This document shows positions 9,908 to 18,111 of a stretch of 64,000 bases of DNA, one piece after another. Numbering within the stretch: the stretch's first letter is position 1; the number at the start of each line of letters is the position of its first letter. The position numbers and the translations under genes are program-made. The stretch is from Rhodopirellula baltica SH 1 (lineage in GTDB: Bacteria > Planctomycetota > Planctomycetia > Pirellulales > Pirellulaceae). Where the stretch lies: positions 6,754,001 through 6,818,000 of the forward strand of contig NC_005027.1 in NCBI RefSeq assembly GCF_000196115.1. Reading direction: 5' to 3'. Below the pieces are notes generated by a model. It was not told the origin of the DNA. It was given only the letters and a program-made list of their open reading frames with translations, and did not search any database.

Positions 9908-10462
9908 GCCGGCCGGCAGGAGTCTCTCGGCATTGGATCCGTTTTGGGAAGCGTTGTTGCCGCAACCCAGGACTGTCGAAAGGCGTTGCCCGTTGGGGCG
10001 AAGTCGAGGAACAGAACGTTCGCAGTCCAGAACGGTGTCGACTCTCAGGTTTTTCACCGTCCGGCTAACGCTGGGCAGCGAGATGTTTGCAATTGGCGTT
10101 CTGATAGCGAATGCAATTTTTCTACCGGCCTCTGTCTTTCTTCATCCCGGTAGGGATTTCAGATGGTAGCCGGGGGTTGCTGCGTCGCAGCGTACCCCCG
10201 GAAAACGAGCTCCCATAAAACTCTCCATCCCGCCGTGGCCAAAGGCCATGGCGGGATGGAGAGTGGCGGCGTGGGCGGCGTGTCCATCGGTGGCGCTATC
10301 GCTTACCGACGGCTACCATCTGAAATCCCTACCGGGATGAAATCTTGCGCAAACGCATGGCCGCCACAACCCCAATGATTCAGCAGTCCAGGCTAAAACC
10401 CAATCGGCATCACATGCTGATGTCGGATCATTCCTGCCGGCTCGCTCAAGCAACTCTCGCGT
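9908..10462. other. 555-base intergenic region holding a complex inverted-repeat element
   Basis: It lies between the desaturase stop and the stop of the convergent DUF3500 gene. No convincing coding frame was found. The middle holds the nested inverted repeat described separately at 10141-10341; the flanks look unremarkable. Confidence 0.6.
10141..10341. repeat. Multibranched intergenic element closed by a perfect 32-bp inverted repeat
   Basis: Left arm 10141-10172 and right arm 10310-10341 are exact reverse complements over 32 bases. Three smaller hairpins sit between them. At 10171-10200 an imperfect palindrome starts CGGGGGT and ends ACCCCCG. At 10220-10264 is a 21-base stem with one G-T wobble and an AAA loop, with arms starting ACTCTCC and ending GGAGAGT. 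Near 10290-10309 is a TCGGT/ACCGA stem. The unit would fold as a cloverleaf-like RNA or cruciform. It is not in a gene and has no transposase, so it resembles a non-autonomous repeat (MITE/REP-like). Confidence 0.8.
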
Positions 10463-11644
10463 TCAGTGCGAATGCGATTCGTAGTGCTGACGTAAGATGT
10501 CTTTGCCGTAGTCGTTGCCGTTTGGCGTACGGACGACGGTGTGAATGTGATCGCGTGTCGGTTCTGAAGTCCGGAACGGAGCGACTCGGCGTTGGTGGTC
10601 GAACTCGATCAAGATCACTGGGCTGTGGACGCGGTAGTAATACACGCTTTGATCCGTGGTCCCGCCAATCCAAGCGAAGTAGGTTTCGTCGAGGTGCTTT
10701 TCGACTTCCGACATGCGAACCTTTGCATGGCCTTCTCGCATGTTGCCGACGTACTCTGCGATCAATTGCAGCAACGCTTCTTTTTGGGCGTCATCCAGTT
10801 TTGATCCGATCAGTCCTGCGTAGTCCAACTTGACGTTGTCCTTGTAGGCTTCTGTCAGATTATTGTTGCCATCTTTGCGATTCATGATCACAGCTTCGGA
10901 ACGCTGTTCGTCGTTCAGCATTTGGATCAACTTCAGACCTTTGTCCTGTTCGTCCTGCATCACGATCGTTCCTGCGAATTTTCCTTGTTTGGCCTCGACA
11001 GGTTCCGAGCCCATGAAGACGGGGCTCATCACGACTTGGTCCCCAAGAACGAAGTAGTTGATGACGACGTGATGGCCATCGAGTTGCCATCCCCAGGGTT
11101 CTGATTCGGAGGGTTTCCCCATGACAGTGATCCAGTACAGCCATTCGTTGTACTCTTGGGGCTTCTTCGCCAATTCACCGAGCGTCCCGTTCAGCTTCAT
11201 GATGTCCTTGGTTTTCTTCAGCCCCTTGGCACTCAGACTTTGCTGAAGCATTTCGAAGGCAAGCGTTCGTTGGTCTTGGGTCATTTCGTCGAAACCCACG
11301 CCCTGGCGTTTGGGGCTGTGTCGGTTGTCCCACTTTCTCCACTCCGTGTCGTCAACCGGGAAAACCGTTCGCTGGCGTTGCTGATCGGTCAGTCCAGCGA
11401 GGAATGCATCGGCTGCAACGCGGACGGGTTCGGTGGAGACGCCGGTGGACTCGATTGTGAACAATCCTTTCTGCTTGCCATCCGATGTCGTGATGCCAAC
11501 GAAAGGTTCGTCGACAGTGGGAGCACCCCTGCGTCCGCCTGGGCGTTGAGCATGGACGCTCGAAAGGACGGTTGAGCAGAAAACCAAAGCGGCGGCGACT
11601 GCGACCCAACGGGGGAGATGTGGCGGTCGATTCATGTTTTTCAA
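10463..11644 (-). CDS. Secreted DUF3500 domain protein
   Basis: 393 residues. The N-terminal signal peptide ([20 protein letters not shown]) is followed by a glycine/arginine-rich linker and a DUF3500 domain filling the rest. Recognisable segments are [50 protein letters not shown] and [17 protein letters not shown]. The family is found in many bacteria and some eukaryotes and has no established activity. It is probably extracytoplasmic. It is transcribed alone, convergent to the desaturase and divergent from the next gene. Confidence 0.82.
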   Translation of the reverse strand: MKNMNRPPHLPRWVAVAAALVFCSTVLSSVHAQRPGGRRGAPTVDEPFVGITTSDGKQKGLFTIESTGVSTEPVRVAADAFLAGLTDQQRQRTVFPVDDTEWRKWDNRHSPKRQGVGFDEMTQDQRTLAFEMLQQSLSAKGLKKTKDIMKLNGTLGELAKKPQEYNEWLYWITVMGKPSESEPWGWQLDGHHVVINYFVLGDQVVMSPVFMGSEPVEAKQGKFAGTIVMQDEQDKGLKLIQMLNDEQRSEAVIMNRKDGNNNLTEAYKDNVKLDYAGLIGSKLDDAQKEALLQLIAEYVGNMREGHAKVRMSEVEKHLDETYFAWIGGTTDQSVYYYRVHSPVILIEFDHQRRVAPFRTSEPTRDHIHTVVRTPNGNDYGKDILRQHYESHSH

Positions 11645-11836
11645 TTGCGATTGAGGATTCAGGGTGACTGGGTTCTAGGGATTTTATACCCAATGTGCTC
11701 ATTGGAGGGCCAAGCACTTTGTAACAATGCGATATGAGAATGTTTTGTGGTTGGGTTTTGATCTAGGCTATGATGAGGCTGCATTCATCCTGTTGCCAGT
11801 TCAGTAAACCATTTCTCAATCGGAGAAGGTTTTTCA

Positions 11837-12604
11837 ATGCGGTTGATTCTCGTCCTACTCGGTGTGTTGTCGATCCTCTCAATTGGAGCGTTGAGCGGAG
11901 GGACATGGAACGGAAGTGTCACTGATGAACTGGCCGTTTCAGGTGTCGTGCGAAAGCCGAACACGTCGTTGGCGGTAGCCAGATCTCGCGTGGATGTGGA
12001 AGAGGCTTTCAAACCGCCTTTGGGGATCACCCCGGAAGATTTGCATCAGTTGAATACAGAAGGTTTTCGCAATGCCGACGGTTTTGGTATCTCCCGCGGT
12101 GGAACCCATGTCTTGTTGGACGATGGAGCCGTTCGTTTCATCGAAGGTCAGATAGCCACCGGGGTTGCATCCAGTGATCAGCACGGGGAAGCCAACTATG
12201 GTTTGTGGGGTTCGTTGGGGACACGCAGCAAAACTGGCGACCATCCTGAGCCGTCAGAGTTGTCCGACGCTCAATGGGTGGCAGCTCAAACGCCTGAATG
12301 GAAGCTTGATTTCGTTCAGTTGGTAAGCTTGCAACAGTTCGACCCACCGGTTGCCTACGACGAGAGCGAACTTCCCCGGATGCATCAATTGCAGAGCCAT
12401 CAAGTTCCGACTCGTTCGCTCACGGAGTTCGAAGTCGATGCGATTGGACGATTGCAAGCGGGGGCAGAACTGATTGAAAGGCAAACTGCGTCTCAAATGC
12501 TTTTGTTTGGTGCCATTCGGGCAAGCGACGAGTGCATGGAGTGTCATGCCGCGGAATCGGGTGATTTGTTGGGAGCATTCACTTATCGTTTAACACGCCG
12601 TTAA
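11837..12604 (+). CDS. Secreted protein with an H-X9-DG-like motif and a C-terminal CxxCH haem site
   Basis: 255 residues. The N-terminal hydrophobic segment (LILVLLGVLSILSIGALSGG) is an export signal or anchor. Residues around 68-100 read DLHQLNTEGFRNADGFG, then GTHVLLDDGAVRFIEG. This resembles the end of planctomycete DUF1559 pilin-like proteins (the H-X9-DG motif), although no prepilin N-terminus is present. Near the C-terminus is DECMECHAAESGDLLGAF, a c-type haem attachment motif (CMECH). A mono-haem cytochrome role is inferred from that one motif. No family name was recognised. The gene is single and convergent with the nagA-like gene. Confidence 0.7.
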   Translation: MRLILVLLGVLSILSIGALSGGTWNGSVTDELAVSGVVRKPNTSLAVARSRVDVEEAFKPPLGITPEDLHQLNTEGFRNADGFGISRGGTHVLLDDGAVRFIEGQIATGVASSDQHGEANYGLWGSLGTRSKTGDHPEPSELSDAQWVAAQTPEWKLDFVQLVSLQQFDPPVAYDESELPRMHQLQSHQVPTRSLTEFEVDAIGRLQAGAELIERQTASQMLLFGAIRASDECMECHAAESGDLLGAFTYRLTRR

Positions 12605-12659
12605 AGCATCTGAGAAAATCGTCTTCGTGCATTTTGGGGCAGTGCGAATTTCTTCGGTC

Positions 12660-13877
12660 TCAACGACTTTGTGCCCAACGCTCCCCGCTGATGTGGACCT
12701 GCTTCACCTTCAGTGTCTTGCTGAGCACAAGGATGTCGGCTTGTTTGCCGGCGGTGAGGCTGCCGACTTGTTGATCGATGCCGGTTCGCTCGGCGGGAGT
12801 CAGGGTGGCCATGCGAACGGCGTCTTGCAGCGGGACGTTTCCGAGCTTGTGCATCGTGCGGACCATGTGGTCCATCCCCATCACGGAACTGGCCAAAGAG
12901 CCCGGTGACGCCCAGCCGACTTTGCCGTCGCTGGTGAACCAGGAACCGTCCTCTTCAGGACCAAATCGATATTTTCCAGGAGGCATGTCGAGGGCCCGAT
13001 TGCAGTCGGTGACCAAACACAATCGCTCACTGCGTTTCATCCGCCAGGCAAAACTCAGAAGTTCCGGTGCCAAGTGCATCCCATCGGCGATGACCTCGGT
13101 GCTCATTTCAGGATTGGACAACACGTATTCCAGCATGCTGCCTTGCATTGGTACGCCGAGACGTTTGCGAACCGAAGACACGTTACTCATCGCACACCAA
13201 AAGTGATCGACGTGTCGCATGCCATTTTGAAAGGCAGTTTCCATCTCGTTCCAACTGGAATTGGAATGACCGCAGGTCACCAGACAACCGCGTTTGGTCG
13301 CGTGTCGGTAAAACGCCGCTGCTCCGGGAAGTTCTGCTGCGCAAGTCGCGATTCCAACGATGCCGGATTCAAAGTAGCGACGATACTCGGCCGCCTCGGG
13401 AGCCCGGCAAACGGACTCGTCGTGACACCCCGTTTTGCCTTCGGCGAAGTACGGGCCGTAGAGATGCACGCCGGCGATCTTGCTGCCGGATTCGATGTTC
13501 CAAGTGTCACGGACTTCGCCGCATGCCGCCAGCATCGCGTGAATTTGGTCGTCGGTTCCGGTGCTGGTTGTGGGGAACATGGTCGTTGTCCCGTGGCGAG
13601 CATGGGATTGGCACACGGTCTTGACCGCGTCTGCACTGCCATCCATCACGTCAGCACCACCGCCACCATGGATGTGGATGTCGACAAAGCCTGGGGTGAT
13701 GTAGCCGCCTTTCGCGTCAACGATCTCGGCCGAGGCCGGAATTCGAGATTGTGCGGTTCCGACGTAGGTGATTCGATCGTCTCGGCAGACAACAACCGCA
13801 TCGGAAAGCAACCGGTCGGGCAAGATGGCGGTGCCATTAAGAATGCAAAGTTGGGGCACGGGATTCCTTCGAAGCAA
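12660..13877 (-). CDS. N-acetylglucosamine-6-phosphate deacetylase-like amidohydrolase
   Basis: 405 residues. The fold and motifs follow NagA, which converts GlcNAc-6-P to GlcN-6-P and acetate. Present are PGFVDIHIHGGGG (HxH at 68/70), TCGHSNSSW (metal-type His 203), RHVDHFWCAM (His 225) and LVTDCNRA (catalytic Asp 291). The metal-binding glutamate of the usual L-E-G-P segment is replaced by tyrosine (HLYGPYFAEG, Tyr 140), and the H-L-F-N-A-M motif has Cys for Asn. The family is secure, but the exact substrate is doubtful. It is a single gene, divergent from the PQQ-propeller gene. glmS, which makes GlcN-6-P, is 43 kb away. Confidence 0.8.
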   Translation of the reverse strand: MLRRNPVPQLCILNGTAILPDRLLSDAVVVCRDDRITYVGTAQSRIPASAEIVDAKGGYITPGFVDIHIHGGGGADVMDGSADAVKTVCQSHARHGTTTMFPTTSTGTDDQIHAMLAACGEVRDTWNIESGSKIAGVHLYGPYFAEGKTGCHDESVCRAPEAAEYRRYFESGIVGIATCAAELPGAAAFYRHATKRGCLVTCGHSNSSWNEMETAFQNGMRHVDHFWCAMSNVSSVRKRLGVPMQGSMLEYVLSNPEMSTEVIADGMHLAPELLSFAWRMKRSERLCLVTDCNRALDMPPGKYRFGPEEDGSWFTSDGKVGWASPGSLASSVMGMDHMVRTMHKLGNVPLQDAVRMATLTPAERTGIDQQVGSLTAGKQADILVLSKTLKVKQVHISGERWAQSR

Positions 13878-13990
13878 GAACGTTGGGGAAGCAGCGGGAA
13901 GTATACCGCTGATGAGTTGTGTTTGATGGGCCCGCTTGCGCTATCATGTTGGGCTAACCTTTCCCTCGATTGTTCTGGCCGAGATCAAAC

Positions 13991-15232
13991 ATGCGATCCC
14001 TGATGCACCCAAGTATTCATGTCCTCATCGTGATGTTGATTGGCTGTTGTTCTGCCCAGGCCGATTGGCCGCAGTTTTTGGGAGAAGATAGAAATGGCAC
14101 TTCCCAAGAGACCGGGTTGCTCGATGCGTTTCCCGCAGGCGGTCCCGAAGTCGTTTGGCGGGTTCCGGGTGGCGTGGGAATGTCGGCGGTGACGATTGCA
14201 GACGGTTTGGCGATCACCACGCTCAATGACTCTGGCAAACAGTGGCTCGTTGCTTTCGATGCCAAAACCGGCGAACGTGCTTGGCAAACCGGTTTGGCAG
14301 CAGAGTACAAAAACGGTCAAGGCGATGGGCCTCGCGCGACCGCGGCGGTATCAGGTGGAGTTGTCTATGCGTTCACGGGCGACGGCGTCTTGTGCGCTGT
14401 TGATCAGAAGACGGGCGAGTTGGTTTGGCGGACCGATGCAGTGCAGCTGTGTCGCGCCAGCGAATCGGAATACGGGATGTCATCTTCTCCGCTGGTTGTC
14501 GGCCAATCGGTCATTGTGCACGTGGGCGGCAGCGGCACCTCCGTGGCGGCGTTCGGAACCAGCAACGGTCAGCTTCAGTGGTCGGCCGGAAGCGGACCAG
14601 CCGGTTACTCATCACCAACGCTGATGACGGTGGCTGGTAAACAACAGATCGTCAGCATGACCGGTGACAAGGTGTTGGGCATCGACCCGAACGACGGGGC
14701 TGTGTTGTGGACGTACGACTTTCCAACCCCTTATGCGTGCAACACCGCGAATCCGGTTTCGGTCGACGGCGACGTGTTCATTTCGGCCGGCGAAAATCAT
14801 GGTTGTGTGTTCATCGACGTTGAACAAAACGGTGGCAAGTTTGAGGCCAAGGAACACTGGGCCAGCGTTAATTCCAAAAGCGTGATGCGTAACGAATGGC
14901 AGACATCGGTTTTGATCGATGGCTATCTGTACGGTTTTGACAATGTCGGTGCAGCCGGTCCGACGACGCACCTGACGTGCATTGATGCGGAAACCGGCGA
15001 AACCGTTTGGCGGAAGACTCGTTTTGGCAAAGGCAACCTCGTCTACGCCGACGGAAAACTGTGGATCACAACGATGGATGGCGAGTTGGTGCTGGTGAAG
15101 GTCACTCCCGACGGATACCAAGAGTTGGGGAGAGCCAAATTGTTTGGCAGAACACGTCAATCGCTTTCGATTGCCGGTGGGTTGGGATACATCCGCGACA
15201 ACCAAGAAGTCGTGTGCATCAAGCTGCGTTGA
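13991..15232 (+). CDS. PQQ-like beta-propeller protein, exported
   Basis: 413 residues from the ATG at 13991; an in-frame ATG at 13970 would add seven residues before the signal. The signal peptide is SIHVLIVMLIGCCSAQA, followed by ADWPQFLGEDRNGTSQETGL, the common start of planctomycete PQQ-binding-like propellers. Repeated blades carry D-x-x-T-G-[EK]-x-x-W: AFDAKTGERAWQT, AVDQKTGELVWRT, DPNDGAVLWTY and DAETGETVWRK. BamB and PQQ dehydrogenases share this fold. No catalytic residues of a dehydrogenase are visible, so binding or scaffolding is more likely. It is followed after 87 bases by a Tat oxidoreductase in the same direction. Confidence 0.8.
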   Translation: MRSLMHPSIHVLIVMLIGCCSAQADWPQFLGEDRNGTSQETGLLDAFPAGGPEVVWRVPGGVGMSAVTIADGLAITTLNDSGKQWLVAFDAKTGERAWQTGLAAEYKNGQGDGPRATAAVSGGVVYAFTGDGVLCAVDQKTGELVWRTDAVQLCRASESEYGMSSSPLVVGQSVIVHVGGSGTSVAAFGTSNGQLQWSAGSGPAGYSSPTLMTVAGKQQIVSMTGDKVLGIDPNDGAVLWTYDFPTPYACNTANPVSVDGDVFISAGENHGCVFIDVEQNGGKFEAKEHWASVNSKSVMRNEWQTSVLIDGYLYGFDNVGAAGPTTHLTCIDAETGETVWRKTRFGKGNLVYADGKLWITTMDGELVLVKVTPDGYQELGRAKLFGRTRQSLSIAGGLGYIRDNQEVVCIKLR

Positions 15233-15319
15233 GGCATTAGAATGGGGCGAAACAGGGTGCCGTGTCACGACTCGGTGCCCGGATAATTCCTTCCGGCTAC
15301 GCTCTCCCCACGCAAAGTC

Positions 15320-16612
15320 ATGACCCACCGACGCAACTTTTTGTCCACCACGTTGGCCGCCGGTGCGGCGACATTCGCGGCACCCTATTTTGCTTCCTCC
15401 AAGGCATTGGGAGCTGGCGATTCGGTTGCGCCATCGGAACGCATCACGCTGGGGGTGATCGGGATTGGACCTCGTTGCACGTATGACTTGAAAGCCATCT
15501 TGAAGCTCAAGGATGTGCAGTGTGTTGCCATCGCGGATGTTCAGCAGTCGCGGCGTGACGCGGGCAAGAAATTGGTCGATGGTCATTATGGCAATCAAGA
15601 CTGCGAGCTTTATCAGGACTTTCGTGAGTTGCTCGCGCGAGATGACATCGATGCGGTGTTGATCGCTACCGGTGATCGTTGGCATGCCGCCGCGTCGATC
15701 TTGGCGGCAGAGGCTGGCAAGGACGTTTACAGCGAAAAGCCATGTGGGATCACGATCGGTGATTGCCAATTGCTTGATGAGACGTTCCAGAGATCGGGGC
15801 GGATTTTTCAGGCCGGCACGCAGCGACGCAGTGTGCCGAACTTCATCCAGGCCGTTCAAGTGGCTCAGTCGGGAAAGCTCGGTCCACTCAAGGAACTGCA
15901 GGCCACCGCGTATTTGCCGACATTGGACAACACTTGGTTGCCCGCTCAGCCGACTCCAAAGAACGAGGTATGCAATTGGAACATGTGGTTGGGCCCCGCC
16001 CCGTGGCGTCCGTTCAACCAGGAGTACGTCAACGGTCGTTGGCGTGGGCAATATGACTTTGACAGCGGTGCAAGGTTGCTGGATTGGGGAGCTCACACGT
16101 TGGATCTTTGCCAATGGGCAGCAAGTGCCGACGACACGATGCCCGTGAAGTACGAGCCTTCGCAGACCGCGATCATGTGCACTTATGCCAACGGTGTTCG
16201 CTTGAAAGTGGATTTCTTGGAAGAACCGTTTGGCGATCGAAGCCCGCGTTGGTTGACCCGGTTGGGAACTTGCCCGGTTCGGTTCATCGGGGAGGATGGC
16301 TCGATTGAAACGGGCGACGAAGGCGAAATTGTTGCGTCCTCACCTGCCCTGCAAAAAGAACTGTCAAGCATCCAGCGTGTTCGAGGTTTGGACGTTACCG
16401 CTCACGCGCGGAACTTCTTTGATTGCATCAAGAGTCGAGAACAAACAACTTGCAATTCAACGGTCATGCGTCGGTCACATGTTGCCTGTCACGCCGCAGC
16501 TCTGTCTTGGATTTTGAATCGAACACTCACGATTGATCCTGCTACGGAAACGTTTGTCGAAGACGACGAGGCGAATCGTTTGCGCAGTCGGGCGAAGCGA
16601 GACTGGACCTGA
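15320..16612 (+). CDS. Gfo/Idh/MocA family oxidoreductase with Tat signal
   Basis: 430 residues. The start MTHRRNFLSTTLAAGAATFA is a twin-arginine signal, so the folded enzyme is probably exported with its cofactor. The Rossmann segment is ITLGVIGIGPRCTYDLKAIL, with a divergent third glycine. The family EKP motif is present (DVYSEKPCGITIGD), followed by the C-terminal alpha/beta domain with WLGPAPWRPFNQEYVNGRW and DWGAHTLDLCQW. Members oxidise or reduce sugars and sugar derivatives with NAD(P). Such Tat-exported paralogues are abundant in planctomycetes and largely uncharacterised. It is convergent with the DUF1501 gene, with only 11 bases between the stops. Confidence 0.88.
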   Translation: MTHRRNFLSTTLAAGAATFAAPYFASSKALGAGDSVAPSERITLGVIGIGPRCTYDLKAILKLKDVQCVAIADVQQSRRDAGKKLVDGHYGNQDCELYQDFRELLARDDIDAVLIATGDRWHAAASILAAEAGKDVYSEKPCGITIGDCQLLDETFQRSGRIFQAGTQRRSVPNFIQAVQVAQSGKLGPLKELQATAYLPTLDNTWLPAQPTPKNEVCNWNMWLGPAPWRPFNQEYVNGRWRGQYDFDSGARLLDWGAHTLDLCQWAASADDTMPVKYEPSQTAIMCTYANGVRLKVDFLEEPFGDRSPRWLTRLGTCPVRFIGEDGSIETGDEGEIVASSPALQKELSSIQRVRGLDVTAHARNFFDCIKSREQTTCNSTVMRRSHVACHAAALSWILNRTLTIDPATETFVEDDEANRLRSRAKRDWT

Positions 16613-16623
16613 AGAAAGCCTTG

Positions 16624-18111
16624 CTACGCAATCACGTCGTGAATGACGTGACCGAAATCCCGTTCCAAACGTTGGCGACCGGGAACGACCAACTCGTGCG
16701 GGTTCAGTCCCAGTTGATGCAGGATCGTCGCGTGGATGTCAGTCACGTAGTGACGATCCTCGACCGCATGGAATCCGATTTCGTCGGTGGCACCGTGTGT
16801 CATGCCTCCTTTCACACCGCCGCCTGCCATCCAAACGCTGAATCCGTATGGGTGATGGTCGCGACCGTTGGATGATTGGGCTCCTGGGGTCCGTCCAAAC
16901 TCGGTCGCCCAAACGACCAGCGTTTCATCCAACAGTCCGCGTTGTTTCAGATCTTTGAGCAGAGCACCGATGGGCTGGTCGGTCTGTTTACAAAGTTTGG
17001 TGTGCCCGGCTTTCAGGCCTTTGTGGTTGTCCCACTGCCCTGCCCCGCCGTTGCTGCCGTGGTAGACCTGAACGAACCGAACGCCGCGTTCGACCAATCG
17101 GCGGGCCGTCAGCATTTGACGTCCGAACACCTTGGTCTCGGGCTGGTCCAGCCCGTATTCTCGCTGAGTCAGCGCAGTTTCGTCCTCCAGACGCACCACG
17201 TCAGGAACCGCGGTTTGCATTCGAAATGCTAGCTCATACGAGCGGACTCGAGCCCGCAACGCTTCGTCGTTTGGGAACTGTTCCGATGAGATTTGATTCA
17301 GTTGTCTCAGCAGTTCAAACTCACCTGCTTGTTCTTCCTGGAAGACACCCGAGGGTGGTGCCGCATAGGGCAGCGGGATGTCCGAATCAATGTCCAGTGG
17401 AATGCCATCGTATTGAGGCCCCAAGTAGTTCGCACGGTGACATTCACGGCCGCCGCAGCAATCCGCGACGGGAGTTCCCATCACAACAAATTGAGGCAGG
17501 TTGTCGTTGAGTGACCCCAGCCCATAAGTCGCCCACGACCCGACGGTCGGAAAGAAACCATCGACGCGATGGCGACCGGTATGAAATTGCAATTGAGCGC
17601 CGTGATTGCTGTCTTCGGTCCACATTGACCGGATCACGCAGAGATCGTCGGCACACTCGCCAACATGCGGGAACCAATCGCTGATCTCAATTCCGCTTTC
17701 GCCTCGTGGGGCAAACCCGACTTGCAAGGGATAGATTTCGTTTCGAATGAATCCGTTGTTGGGATCAAACGCGACCACGCGTTCGTTGGCTAGGTAAGGT
17801 GACTCAAGGACTTTGGCGTACGGTGTCTCTTTGATTGTTTTGCCGGCCAGTTTGTTCAGTTGCGGTTTAGGATCGAAGGTTTCCATGTGGCTTGCGCCGC
17901 CAATCATGAACAGCCAGATCACGCTCTTCGCTTTCGGAGCGATCTTCTTCAATTCGCTTTCCGCGATCGCGTCTGCGCGTGCGGTCGAGTCACCTTGCAG
18001 CAGGCTGGACAAAGCGATGCTTCCGAATCCGAGGCCGAGATCCTGTAAGAAGCCCCGCCGGTTTCGTTCCGAAAACAGATGTGGTCGGTTGTTTCCAAAT
18101 TGCATGGTCAT
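16624..18111 (-). CDS. DUF1501 protein with Tat signal
   Basis: 495 residues. The N-terminus has a Tat motif (RNRRGFLQDLGLGFGS). The body matches DUF1501, a group with an alkaline-phosphatase/sulfatase-like fold: IWLFMIGGASHMETFDPKP, GPQYDGIPLD, YHGSNGGAGQWDNH and VVWATEFGRTPG, ending with TDIHATILHQLGL. Activity is unproven. Its ATG overlaps the TGA of the preceding DUF1549/DUF1553 gene (ATGA at 18111-18108), the standard planctomycete gene pair. The two products are probably exported and may act as one system, often suggested to work on sulfated or otherwise complex substrates. Confidence 0.9.
   Translation of the reverse strand: MTMQFGNNRPHLFSERNRRGFLQDLGLGFGSIALSSLLQGDSTARADAIAESELKKIAPKAKSVIWLFMIGGASHMETFDPKPQLNKLAGKTIKETPYAKVLESPYLANERVVAFDPNNGFIRNEIYPLQVGFAPRGESGIEISDWFPHVGECADDLCVIRSMWTEDSNHGAQLQFHTGRHRVDGFFPTVGSWATYGLGSLNDNLPQFVVMGTPVADCCGGRECHRANYLGPQYDGIPLDIDSDIPLPYAAPPSGVFQEEQAGEFELLRQLNQISSEQFPNDEALRARVRSYELAFRMQTAVPDVVRLEDETALTQREYGLDQPETKVFGRQMLTARRLVERGVRFVQVYHGSNGGAGQWDNHKGLKAGHTKLCKQTDQPIGALLKDLKQRGLLDETLVVWATEFGRTPGAQSSNGRDHHPYGFSVWMAGGGVKGGMTHGATDEIGFHAVEDRHYVTDIHATILHQLGLNPHELVVPGRQRLERDFGHVIHDVIA

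Noticed and set aside
13074-14003. Long plus-strand open frame opposite the nagA-like gene
   Set aside because: It is the antisense of a clearly conserved gene and has no recognisable domain.
14612-16114. 500-residue minus-strand open frame
   Set aside because: It lies opposite the PQQ-propeller and Gfo/Idh/MocA genes, which have strong family motifs, so it is a shadow frame.
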